A DNA stretch of 64,000 nucleotides from Devosia lacusdianchii (lineage in GTDB: Bacteria; Pseudomonadota; Alphaproteobacteria; Rhizobiales; Devosiaceae), in the NCBI RefSeq assembly GCF_022429625.1, contig NZ_CP092483.1, positions 3,410,001 through 3,474,000 of the forward strand, in the 5' to 3' direction. Shown piece by piece: positions 9,376-17,571 of the stretch (positions are counted from its first letter, which is position 1; each line of letters begins with the position of its first letter). A program made the position numbers and the translations under genes. The notes under the pieces were generated by a model. It did not search any database, was not told the origin of the DNA, and saw only the letters and a program-made list of their open reading frames with translations.

Positions 9376-10782
9376 CTACTTCAGCACAGTCCGCGCATAC
9401 TCGTTCAAGCGAGTGCCGCCGGCCGCTTCCCATTCCGCGACATAGGCATCCCACTGGTCCATGCCGGCTTCGCCGGAGATGAACTTGTAGACCCAGGCCC
9501 GGTAGACGGCTTCGGTCGCATCCAGATCGGCGGCATATTCAGCCGGCCACACAAAGGCATTGTCCGGCTTGAAGTTGTCGGACACCTGCTTCAGCGAGCC
9601 CTGGGCTGCTTCGCTCATCCATGGGGTGGGGGGCGTCCAGTTGGCCGAAGCGAAGAAGCGCGCATACCAGGTCGCGATCTTGTCGGTCATGGTGATGGTG
9701 TCACCCGACTTGGTATATTCCTCACCCTCGAAGCCGAGGCGGTCGAGCATCTGGCCTTCCGGGCTCGCCATGAAGTCGAGCAGCGCCATCACCTCTTCCT
9801 TGTGCTCGGAGAGCGAGGACATGGCAAAGCCGCGGGCTTCTTTGGACACGTCGATGGCCTGGTTGCCCTGGCCGCCAGGGCCGGTCGGTGGGGCCAGCAG
9901 CACCAGTTCGGTATCCGGGTGCACCTGGCGCATCTTGCCGCCATAGATGTCGATGACTTCTGCCGAGGAGCCGAAGATCACGCCGGCGCGGCCGGTGTAG
10001 AACTTGTCTTCCTTCACGTCGAACTTGGAGGTGATGTACTCCTTGTCGAACAGGCCTTCAGCGCCAAGCATGGCGTAGAATTCGAGCTTGGCTTTTTCCT
10101 GCGTCGTGATGCGGGAATGGACCCACTCGCCCGCTTCATTCTGCATCCAGGTTCCGGTCACGCCGAACGCCTGGTTGAAGATGGAGTCGAGTTCGTTGGT
10201 GTTGTCGGCCGTGGTCACGCCATAGGTATTGGCAACGCCGTCACCATCGAGATCGCCATCCTTGATCGCCCGGAACAGGGCGACATATTCGTCGACCGTG
10301 GTCGGCGCGGCGAGACCCGTCTGCTCCAGCCAGTCCTTGCGGATGACCGGCTGCGGCATGCGCGGCGGATAGACGTAGAGCAGGTAGGGATAATTGGCCA
10401 GGCGCTCGACATTGTGCGGATAGAGCGCCGCCTTGAGGTTCGGCGACTTCTCGATCCATGGCGTCAGGTCTTCCAGAATCCCCTGCTCCACCATCTTGGC
10501 GTCGCCGCCCTGGAAATAGATCAGGTCCGGAATGTCGCCACCCAGCAGCATGACGCTGAGCGCATCGGCATAGCCCGAGCTCGGCAGATCGACGATCTGG
10601 ATATCGATCTCGGTGCCCTTGGCCGCCATCGCCGCTTCGATACGCTCGATATGCGCCACGTCAGGCGGATTGGTGGTGACAAGGTCCTTGCTGACCATGC
10701 GGATCACCACCGGCTCGGCGAAAGCCGGCGCAATGGCAAAGGCCAGCGCCGTCGTCGCCAGTAGAAGCTTCTTCATCAACAT
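9376..10782 (-). CDS. Sugar ABC transporter solute-binding protein (LplA/LipO-like)
   Basis: A 468-residue extracytoplasmic binding protein. It starts with a Sec signal peptide (MLMKKLLLATTALAFAIAP, cleavage near AFA-EP). The mature protein has the type 1 extracellular sugar-binding fold. The segment KDGDLDGDGVANTYG at about 160-175 is an EF-hand-like calcium loop, as seen in AlgQ/LplA relatives that bind oligosaccharides. AGGAGG eight bases before the ATG at 10782 supports the start. It delivers solute to the LplB/LplC-like permeases encoded upstream. The substrate is not identifiable, but the neighbouring ADP-ribosylglycohydrolases suggest a ribosyl or N-glycosyl compound. Confidence 0.92.
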   Translation of the reverse strand: MLMKKLLLATTALAFAIAPAFAEPVVIRMVSKDLVTTNPPDVAHIERIEAAMAAKGTEIDIQIVDLPSSGYADALSVMLLGGDIPDLIYFQGGDAKMVEQGILEDLTPWIEKSPNLKAALYPHNVERLANYPYLLYVYPPRMPQPVIRKDWLEQTGLAAPTTVDEYVALFRAIKDGDLDGDGVANTYGVTTADNTNELDSIFNQAFGVTGTWMQNEAGEWVHSRITTQEKAKLEFYAMLGAEGLFDKEYITSKFDVKEDKFYTGRAGVIFGSSAEVIDIYGGKMRQVHPDTELVLLAPPTGPGGQGNQAIDVSKEARGFAMSSLSEHKEEVMALLDFMASPEGQMLDRLGFEGEEYTKSGDTITMTDKIATWYARFFASANWTPPTPWMSEAAQGSLKQVSDNFKPDNAFVWPAEYAADLDATEAVYRAWVYKFISGEAGMDQWDAYVAEWEAAGGTRLNEYARTVLK

Positions 10783-10840
10783 TTACAGTCTCCTCCTAGT
10801 GTTTTTGGTTCGTCTGTTCTGCGCATCGCGCGGAATTCTT

Positions 10841-10926
10841 TCTCACCTCTCCCTCTGGGGGAGAGAGCCTGCCCTCGGGCAACGACCCGAGGGGCGGCGG
10901 CGAAGCCGACGGGTGAGGGGGCCTTC
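10841..10926. repeat. Dispersed intergenic hairpin repeat, type B (copy 2)
   Basis: Shares CACCTCTCCCT and TGGGGGAGAG on the left and CGGGTGAGGGGGCCTTC on the right with the copy at 5838. It has a longer centre containing CCCTCGGG and ACCCGAGGG, which can form an inner stem. It lies in the permease to binding-protein gap. Confidence 0.75.
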
Positions 10927-10944
10927 GCCATAGACCGCGCTCGG

Positions 10945-11060
10945 CGATCACCCCCTCCCAGCCTCCCCCATCATGGGGGAGGTGCCGTCCAGTGGATTGG
11001 GCCGAAATCTCGCTCCGAGAGTGGAGAGAAACCTCCACCTCGATGGGGGAGGCAGGAGGG
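10945..11060. repeat. Partial type A hairpin repeats
   Basis: CCTCCCCCATCATGGGGGAGG (10962-10982) matches the right end of the type A element. A second, weaker CCTCC/GGGGGAGG pair lies at 11032-11052, followed by AGGAGGGGGTG. Together with the type B copy, this fills the roughly 320 bp gap before the binding-protein gene. I see no reading frame with a ribosome binding site here. Confidence 0.65.
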
Positions 11061-11100
11061 GGTGTTCCCTCCAGGAACCGGATCGTGGGAATCTGCACCC

Positions 11101-12003
11101 TCATCCCTTGAGCGCCCCCGACATCGTCCCCTTGGTGAAGAACTTCAAAATCAGCGGGTAGATCAAAAGGATCGGCACGATGGTCAGGATGATCATCCCG
11201 GCCTTGAGCGCGCGCAGGTCGATCTGGCTGGCGCCGGTATAATTGTTGGCCGCGTCCACACCCACGATCGCCAGCTTGTCGCCGCCGATCACGAACTGGC
11301 GCAGCACCACCTGCAGCGGCCACTTGCCCTGATCAGTGATGTAGATCATCGCCCGGAAGAACTCGTTCCAGTGGAACACGATGTAGAACAGCGTGATCGT
11401 CGCCAGCGCCGGCTTGGCCAGCGGCAGCACCACGTACCAGAAGGTCTGGAACGGATTGGAGCCATCGAGCTCTGCCGCCTCCAGCAATTCCTGCGGAATC
11501 TCCTCGAAGAAGCGGATCAGGATGATCAAGTACCAGGCGTTGACCAGCTTGAAGAGGATCACCGACCAATAACTGTCGAGCAGCCCCAGCCGCTTGTTGA
11601 CGAAGTAATCGGGAATGATGCCCGGATCGAACACGATGGTGACCAGCACCATGAGAAACAGGATGCGCCGCCCCGGCAGTCCCGGGCGCGATAGCCCCCA
11701 GGCCATCAGCGCGGTGAAGATGATATTGAGCAGCGTACCCAACCCGGTGATCAGGATCGAATTGAGCAGCCCCGCCCGCACATTGGGATGGTTGACCAGC
11801 AGTGCCCACACATCGAACGACAGGCCCCGTGGCAGCACTTCCATGCCGCTCATGCCCGGCAGCTTGGCCGGATCAGACAGGGACACGGCGAGCAGGTTCA
11901 GCAGCGGCTGCACCGTCACCACCACCATCAGCAGCAGGGTGGAAACAATGATCGCATATTCGATGCGCTCGAGCGGCGTACGGCGATTGTTGGAGGCGGC
12001 CAT
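11101..12003 (-). CDS. Sugar ABC transporter permease (LplC-like)
   Basis: A 300-residue inner-membrane permease with about six hydrophobic segments and the EAA-type loop EAAELDGSNPFQTFWYVVLPLAKPA at about 200-225, where the ATPase docks. Family members pair with LplB-like partners in oligosaccharide or lipo-sugar importers. The ATG at 12003 shares one base with the TAA of the upstream permease gene (TAATG), which shows translational coupling. The C-terminus, MSGALKG, is typical of LplC proteins. Confidence 0.93.
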   Translation of the reverse strand: MAASNNRRTPLERIEYAIIVSTLLLMVVVTVQPLLNLLAVSLSDPAKLPGMSGMEVLPRGLSFDVWALLVNHPNVRAGLLNSILITGLGTLLNIIFTALMAWGLSRPGLPGRRILFLMVLVTIVFDPGIIPDYFVNKRLGLLDSYWSVILFKLVNAWYLIILIRFFEEIPQELLEAAELDGSNPFQTFWYVVLPLAKPALATITLFYIVFHWNEFFRAMIYITDQGKWPLQVVLRQFVIGGDKLAIVGVDAANNYTGASQIDLRALKAGMIILTIVPILLIYPLILKFFTKGTMSGALKG

Positions 12004-12944
12004 TACCAGACTCCCTTGCCGGTCAGTCGTTTGGAGAACATGTGTGCGAGCAGGATCAGCAGCATGCCGAGCACGGCCTTGAACAGGCCTGCCGCCGTCG
12101 CCAGCGAGTATTCGCCGGTCTGCAAGCCGATGCGGTAGACATAGGTGTCGATGATATCGATCTGCCCACGCACCACGTCATTGCTGAGGTTGATGACCTG
12201 GTTGAGGTCAGCGGAGAGGAACATGCCGGCATTGAGAATGAACAGCGTCGCAATCGTCGGCACGATGCCGGGAATGGTGACGTAGAGGATTTTCTGCCAA
12301 CGATTGGCCCCATCCATCTCGGCCGCGTCATACAGCGCCTGGTCGATGGCAATGATCGCCGCGAGATAGAGCAGGCTGTCCCAACCGGCCGAACGCCACA
12401 TCTCTGAGAACACCAGCACCCAGCGGATCGAGCCATTGTCGGTCATGAACGACTTGGGTTGCGCACCGAAAAAGCCGGTAATGTCGTTGACCACACCATC
12501 GCTCGGCGACAGCGCCGCGATGAACACGCCGGCAATCACCACCCAGCTCAAAAAGTGCGGCAGATACACTGCCGACTGGATGAACTTGCGCAGCGACCCG
12601 CTCCGCACCTCGTTCAGCATCAGCGCCACCAGGATCGGCACCGGAAACACGAACAGCATCTTCATGCCGGAGATGATCAGCGTGTTGAGCAGCACCTGCC
12701 AGAACACCGGCGAGGCGAACAGCACCTGGAAATGCTTGATACCCACCCAGATATTGGGCGGGATGATGCGCACCTGTTCGAACGCGATCTTGGATTCCCA
12801 GATCGGCAGATAGTGGAACAGCACGAAGAAAATGATCCCCGGCGCCATCATCAGATAATAGGGCCACCATTGGCGGCATGCTGCAAGAAAACCGCCAGCA
12901 TGCTTGCCCAAGCTTGCGGAATTCTCGCTCTCGCCGGCCGTCAT
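12003..12944 (-). CDS. Sugar ABC transporter permease (LplB-like)
   Basis: An inner-membrane permease of 313 residues with six predicted membrane spans and the EAA loop DAAEMDGANRWQKILYVTIPG. The ATG at 12944 is preferred because AAGAGGT lies eight bases upstream. The in-frame ATG at 12980 would add 12 residues but sits inside the palindromic operator at 12979-12994 and has no clear ribosome binding site. First gene of the transport operon, directly downstream of the divergent-looking but same-strand LacI repressor gene. Confidence 0.9.
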   Translation of the reverse strand: MTAGESENSASLGKHAGGFLAACRQWWPYYLMMAPGIIFFVLFHYLPIWESKIAFEQVRIIPPNIWVGIKHFQVLFASPVFWQVLLNTLIISGMKMLFVFPVPILVALMLNEVRSGSLRKFIQSAVYLPHFLSWVVIAGVFIAALSPSDGVVNDITGFFGAQPKSFMTDNGSIRWVLVFSEMWRSAGWDSLLYLAAIIAIDQALYDAAEMDGANRWQKILYVTIPGIVPTIATLFILNAGMFLSADLNQVINLSNDVVRGQIDIIDTYVYRIGLQTGEYSLATAAGLFKAVLGMLLILLAHMFSKRLTGKGVW

Positions 12945-12978
12945 GCTTGCGACCTCTTGCTGACTACGGACTTCACTC

Positions 12979-12994
12979 ATGGGAACGTTCCCAT
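12979..12994. promoter_or_regulatory. LacI-family operator in front of the permease operon
   Basis: ATGGGAACGTTCCCAT is a perfect 16-bp palindrome with the central CG step typical of LacI/GalR-family sites. It sits between the repressor gene and the first permease gene. A near copy lies before the repressor gene at 14112. The bound repressor would block operon transcription. Confidence 0.8.
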
Positions 12995-13049
12995 CGTAAA
13001 ATCAGCTATCAGTCGCCGCATCTGCTTCGCAACCATACTCAGTCCTCCC

Positions 13050-14096
13050 CTACCCCGCAGCCATGCGCTGCGGGTTCGGCACCGACAGATCGGCGAGTGA
13101 ACCTCGCTCTACCAGTCGGCACGGCAAATAGATCCGGCGGTGTTCCGGCCGGTGATCGATTTCGTCGAACAGCCCTTCGACCGCCCGCTCGCCCAGCTCG
13201 CGGCCGGGCTTGGCAATAGTCGTCAGTCCCGGCCAGGCAAATTCGCCCGCGGGAATGCCGTCAAAGCCGATAATGGACACATCGTCCGGGCACCGCAGCC
13301 CAGCTTCGCGCACGGCGATCATCGCGCCAATCGCCATCATGTCGTTGGCCGCGAATACGCAGGCATGGCCGACATGGTCACGCTCCAGCAGGCGCTTCAT
13401 TGCCAGCTTGCCGCCTTCGACCGTGTACTCGCCATCCTCGACCGCCAGGATCGCCGGATCGATGTCGCGCTTGATGCAATGCTCATGCACGCCACGCAGG
13501 AAACGCGCCCGCGCCAGCCTGTTCTTGGGTCCCAGGATCAGGCTCGGCGCCTTGTGCCCGCGGGCCACAAGATGATCCATGCCCAGCGTCACCGCCTGGG
13601 CGATATCGGAACCCACGCTCGACGTCTCGGCAAAGCGCTCGGCACTCGAACCGATCAGCACGAAGGGCAGCCCGAACCGGTCGAGATCGTCAAAACTGTC
13701 GGCCACCGGATTGATGATCGCTCCATCCACCCGCGCCCGGCGCAAGGCGCCCAGATGCGCCGCTTCCTTGGCCACATCCCAGTCTGACGAGAACACCAGC
13801 AACGACACGCCATTCTGCGCCGCCCGGTCCTGCGCACCGCGCGCCACATCGGCCCAGAACGGGTTGGTGATATCGGGTATCACTAGGCCCAGCAGACCGG
13901 AGCGACCGGATCGCATGCCCACCGCCAGATGGTTGCGCTCATAGCCGACCTCGCCCGCCGCCTTCAGCACTTTCTCGCGCGTGTCATCGGTAATATTGGA
14001 GGAACCAGCCAGCGCCCGCGCCGCGGTGCTCTTGGACACCCCAGCGCGCTCTGCCACGTCAATAATGGTCGCCCGACGATCCCGGCGCTCGCTCAT
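13050..14096 (-). CDS. LacI-family transcriptional repressor
   Basis: A 348-residue regulator. Residues 10-60 form the LacI helix-turn-helix and hinge (TIIDVAERAGVSKSTAARALAG), followed by a periplasmic-binding-protein-like effector domain (LLGLVIPDITNPFWADV, AANDMMAIGAM, IIGFDGIPAGEFAWPGLTTI). The ATG at 14096 follows GGGGAG. The DNA-binding residues and the two matching palindromes at 12979 and 14112 indicate that it represses the transport operon and itself. The inducer is probably the imported sugar or a breakdown product. Confidence 0.93.
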   Translation of the reverse strand: MSERRDRRATIIDVAERAGVSKSTAARALAGSSNITDDTREKVLKAAGEVGYERNHLAVGMRSGRSGLLGLVIPDITNPFWADVARGAQDRAAQNGVSLLVFSSDWDVAKEAAHLGALRRARVDGAIINPVADSFDDLDRFGLPFVLIGSSAERFAETSSVGSDIAQAVTLGMDHLVARGHKAPSLILGPKNRLARARFLRGVHEHCIKRDIDPAILAVEDGEYTVEGGKLAMKRLLERDHVGHACVFAANDMMAIGAMIAVREAGLRCPDDVSIIGFDGIPAGEFAWPGLTTIAKPGRELGERAVEGLFDEIDHRPEHRRIYLPCRLVERGSLADLSVPNPQRMAAG

Positions 14097-14111
14097 CAAC
14101 TCTCCCCACTC

Positions 14112-14127
14112 ATGGGAACGTTACCAC
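14112..14127. promoter_or_regulatory. LacI-family operator, autoregulatory
   Basis: ATGGGAACGTTACCAC matches the 12979 palindrome except in the distal right half-site. It lies about 15 bases upstream of the repressor start codon on the minus strand, which suggests autorepression. It is also 70 bp from the divergent ligD start, so an effect on ligD is possible but unproven. Confidence 0.72.
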
Positions 14128-14199
14128 GCTTTACCCCCAAGTCAACACCCCCAACCATTTCCCCCTATTTTTCGGACCAATCCCATGTAGATTTCCGCC

Positions 14200-16635
14200 A
14201 TGGCCGACAAGAAGCTCGAAAACTATCGCAACAGGCGCGACTTCAGCAAAACCACCGAGCCCGCCGGGACTTTCGGTGGTGGCGAAAGCCGTTTCGTCAT
14301 CCACAAGCACTCCGCAACCGCCGACCACTACGACTTGCGGCTTGAGCTCGATGGCGTGCTCAAGAGTTGGGCCGTACCCAAGGGCCCATCACTCAACCCC
14401 GCCGACAAGCGCTTCGCCGCCGCCACCGAAGATCACCCGATCGAGTATCTCGATTTCGAGGGCGTGATCCCCGAGGGCGAGTATGGTGGCGGCCCGATGA
14501 TCGTCTGGGATACCGGCACCTGGGCGCCCATGGGCGACCCCGCGACAGACCTCGAGAAAGGTGCCTTCAAGTTCCGCCTGGTGGGCGAAAAGCTACGCGG
14601 CGGCTGGATGCTGGCCCGGCAGAAAGGCAAGCCCGAAGAGCGCGGCAAGGAAGGCTGGATCCTGTTCAAGGAGCGCGACACGGCCATGAACACCGAGATC
14701 GACATCCTGACCGAGCGCCCGGAAAGCGTGAAGTCCGGCAAGCGCATCGAGGAGCTGGTAGCGCCCCCGCCACAGCCCCTGAAGAAGACGAAAAAACCGC
14801 AGCCGGGCAAGCTCAGCGGAGCGGTCAAGGCGGACTTGCCTGCCACCATGGAGCTGCAACTGGCCTCGCCGGCAGACAAGGTGCCACCGGCCGATGGCAA
14901 ATGGCTGCATGAGATCAAGTTCGACGGCTACCGCACCCTTGCCTTTATCGAGGGCAAGAGCACACGGCTGATCACGCGCGGCGGACTGGATTGGACCAAG
15001 CGCTACGGCGACCTGCCCGCCGCCTTCGCTGCCCTGGGCGTCAAGAACGCGATCGTGGATGGCGAGATCGTGGTGCTCGACAATGCCGGCATCAGCCGGT
15101 TTGGCATGTTGCAGGACGCATTGTCGGAAGGGGCCGGCAACAAGCTGGTATTCTATGCCTTCGACCTGCTGCATCTCGACGGCTGGGACCTGCGCGCCGT
15201 AGCACTGGTCAAGCGCAAGGGTCTGCTGGCGCAGTTGTTGGCCGGCCATGTGTCCGGCCGTTCGGCCATTCAATATAGCGACCATGTCGAAGGCGATGGC
15301 CAGGGCATCTATGACCTTGCCTCGGATAAGGGCCTTGAAGGCATCGTGTCCAAGCGCGCCGAGGGCAAGCATATCGACGGCCGCTCATCGAGCTGGCTCA
15401 AGATCAAGGCGCTCAAGACCGGCGACTATGTCATCGGCGGCTACAGCGAAAGCGCCGCCAATGGCGGCATCGGCGCCCTGGCCATGGCCGAGTGGGTCGG
15501 CGACGATCTGGTCTATCGCGGCAAGGTCGGCACCGGCTTCGACGCCGCCAATATGCGCGAGCTGGTTCGGCGGCTCGAAGCCCTGCGCATCGACGACGGC
15601 CTCGAAGGCGCGCCCAAGGAAATCCTTGCAGTCAAGCCAATACTCAAGGCCCGGGTGCAGTATGGCAACATGACCAGCGACGGCATGCTGCGCCACGCCG
15701 TGTTCAAGGGGCTGCGCGAGGCGGAGCTGACGACGGCGGTGACGGCGCCGCGACGGCGCATCATCTCCGATGCCGATCTGGCCGGCATTTGGGTGACCAA
15801 CCCCACGCGGCGCCTGTTCGGCAAATCCGGCCCGGCCAAGCTCGATATCGCCGTCTACTACGCGGCCGTCGGCGACTTCATGCTGCCGCACCTGTTCAAT
15901 CGGCCGGTCTCGCTGTTCCGCTGCCCCACCGGCAAGCCGCAGGATTGCTTCTTTCAGCGCCACCCCTTTACCGGCATGCCGGGCACGCTCAAGAGCTTCG
16001 TCACCGAAAATTCCGATGGCGAGTCCCAAACCTATATTTCCGTCGAGGACGCGAAGGGATATCTGGCGCTCGCGCAGTTCGGCGTTATCGAATTCCATGC
16101 CTGGGGCACCCACCGGTCCCACCTCGACAAACCCGATCGCGTCATCTTCGACTTGGACCCCGGCGATGGCGTGGCCTGGCGCGATGTGGTCAATGCCGCC
16201 GTGCATCTGCGCGGCGGGCTCGAGGCCATGGGCCTGGTCCCCTTCGTCAAGACCTCGGGCGGCAAGGGCATCCATATCGTCGTCCCGACCACCGGCAAAC
16301 TGACCTGGAAGCAGACGCACGCTGCCTGCGCCAGCATCTCCGCCAAGCTGGCCGCCACCGGCCCCGATACGTTCGTTACCAAGATGGGCGCCGAGAACCG
16401 CAAGGGCCGGATTTTCATCGACTATCATCGCAATGCTCGCAGCGCGACAGCAGTGGCCGCCTATTCGCTGCGCGCCCGTCCGCACCTGCCGGCGTCGACC
16501 CCAATTGACTGGCGCGATCTGGAGTCCATCGACTCTCCGGCGGACCTGAATTATTCTTCTCTTCCAAGTCTGTTAACTACAACAGGCGACCCGTGGGCCG
16601 ACATTAACGAGTCTGCACGGGATTTGACGCCATGA
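14200..16635 (+). CDS. ligD: ATP-dependent DNA ligase LigD (phosphoesterase-ligase-polymerase)
   Basis: An 811-residue multidomain NHEJ enzyme. Residues 1-190 are the 3'-phosphoesterase domain with His35, His37, His43 and Asp45 in VIHKHSATADHYDLRLEL. Residues 215-520 are the ligase domain with nucleotidyl lysine Lys240 in EIKFDGYRT. A primase-polymerase domain follows from about 545, with the paired acids of VIFDLDPGDG and the FHAWGTHRS segment. The order PE-Lig-Pol matches the Pseudomonas/Agrobacterium type. The enzyme processes and seals double-strand breaks together with Ku, which is encoded 31 bp downstream. All key residues look intact. Confidence 0.97.
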   Translation: MADKKLENYRNRRDFSKTTEPAGTFGGGESRFVIHKHSATADHYDLRLELDGVLKSWAVPKGPSLNPADKRFAAATEDHPIEYLDFEGVIPEGEYGGGPMIVWDTGTWAPMGDPATDLEKGAFKFRLVGEKLRGGWMLARQKGKPEERGKEGWILFKERDTAMNTEIDILTERPESVKSGKRIEELVAPPPQPLKKTKKPQPGKLSGAVKADLPATMELQLASPADKVPPADGKWLHEIKFDGYRTLAFIEGKSTRLITRGGLDWTKRYGDLPAAFAALGVKNAIVDGEIVVLDNAGISRFGMLQDALSEGAGNKLVFYAFDLLHLDGWDLRAVALVKRKGLLAQLLAGHVSGRSAIQYSDHVEGDGQGIYDLASDKGLEGIVSKRAEGKHIDGRSSSWLKIKALKTGDYVIGGYSESAANGGIGALAMAEWVGDDLVYRGKVGTGFDAANMRELVRRLEALRIDDGLEGAPKEILAVKPILKARVQYGNMTSDGMLRHAVFKGLREAELTTAVTAPRRRIISDADLAGIWVTNPTRRLFGKSGPAKLDIAVYYAAVGDFMLPHLFNRPVSLFRCPTGKPQDCFFQRHPFTGMPGTLKSFVTENSDGESQTYISVEDAKGYLALAQFGVIEFHAWGTHRSHLDKPDRVIFDLDPGDGVAWRDVVNAAVHLRGGLEAMGLVPFVKTSGGKGIHIVVPTTGKLTWKQTHAACASISAKLAATGPDTFVTKMGAENRKGRIFIDYHRNARSATAVAAYSLRARPHLPASTPIDWRDLESIDSPADLNYSSLPSLLTTTGDPWADINESARDLTP

Positions 16636-16666
16636 ATTGCTGTAAGTGTGCGCGTAGGAGGCAGCG

Positions 16667-17566
16667 ATGGCCGCAAGGGCGAGTTGGAAGGGGCATCTTA
16701 GGCTGAGCCTGGTGAGTTGCCCGGTGAAACTGTTTCCGGCGACCAGCGCGTCGGAGCGCATCAGCTTCAACCAGTTGCACAAGGAAACACACAACCGCAT
16801 CAACATGAAGCCGGTTGATCCCGAACTGGGCCTGGTCGAGCGCTCCGACCTGGTGCGCGGCTACGAATACGAGCCCAAGCAATACGTGATCATCGAAGAT
16901 GAAGACATCGAGGCGGTGCGCATCGAATCCAACCACACGATGAGCATCGAGGCCTTTGTCGATCAGGAAGACGTCGATCCGATCTACCAGGACGCGCCTT
17001 ACTATCTGGCGCCCGATGGCGCCATGGCCGAAGAGACCTTCGCCGTCATCCGCGAAGCCATGATCCGCAGCGGCAAGCTTGCCGTCGCCCGCCTGGTCAT
17101 GACCAGCCGCGAACGCGTTGTGACCATTGGCCCGCGCGAGAACGGCATGGTCGTGACCACGCTGCGCAACCCCAATGAAGTGCGCGGCACCGGCGAGTAT
17201 TTCGGCAACATCCCCTACGGCGACCCCGACGCCGAAATGCTCGAGCTGGCGCAGAAGCTGATCGAGCAGAAGGTGCGGCCGTTCAATCCCAAGGACTACG
17301 AGGATCGCTACGAAGTCGCCCTGATGGCGATGATCCGCGAGAAGCTCAAAGGGCACAATCCGATCATTGCGGCCGCCCCCGAGCGTGGCAATGTCATCAA
17401 TCTCATGGATGCGCTGAAGGCCAGCCTGGGCGAGGCCAAGCCCGCCGCCAAGAGCAAGGCCAAAGCCCCCGCGCCAGCCAAGGAATCAGCTACAAAGGTG
17501 TCGCTCCAGGCCGCACTCGACGCCAGCAAGGCCGCCGCACCGAAGGCGCCCAGAAAGAAAGCCTGA
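16667..17566 (+). CDS. ku: Ku protein, NHEJ DNA-end-binding factor
   Basis: A 299-residue bacterial Ku. The beta-barrel core covers residues 1 to about 255 (WKGHLRLSLVSCPVKLFPAT at the N-terminus, Y-rich YEYEPKQYVIIEDEDIEAV). A long Lys/Ala/Pro-rich tail from about 255 to 299 is typical of the extended bacterial Ku C-terminus that binds DNA and recruits LigD. TAGGAGG before the ATG is a strong ribosome binding site. It forms homodimer rings on DNA ends. It lies between ligD and three further genes of the same operon. Confidence 0.97.
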   Translation: MAARASWKGHLRLSLVSCPVKLFPATSASERISFNQLHKETHNRINMKPVDPELGLVERSDLVRGYEYEPKQYVIIEDEDIEAVRIESNHTMSIEAFVDQEDVDPIYQDAPYYLAPDGAMAEETFAVIREAMIRSGKLAVARLVMTSRERVVTIGPRENGMVVTTLRNPNEVRGTGEYFGNIPYGDPDAEMLELAQKLIEQKVRPFNPKDYEDRYEVALMAMIREKLKGHNPIIAAAPERGNVINLMDALKASLGEAKPAAKSKAKAPAPAKESATKVSLQAALDASKAAAPKAPRKKA

Positions 17567-17571
17567 CCTCC

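Noticed and set aside
8635..10764. 709-codon plus-strand frame opposite the binding-protein gene
   Set aside because: It crosses two real genes and a hairpin repeat, and its product lacks domains, so it is an antisense shadow.
12945..12980. Upstream ATG at 12980 for the LplB-like permease
   Set aside because: It lies within the perfect operator palindrome and has no ribosome site; the ATG at 12944 has AAGAGGT at proper distance.
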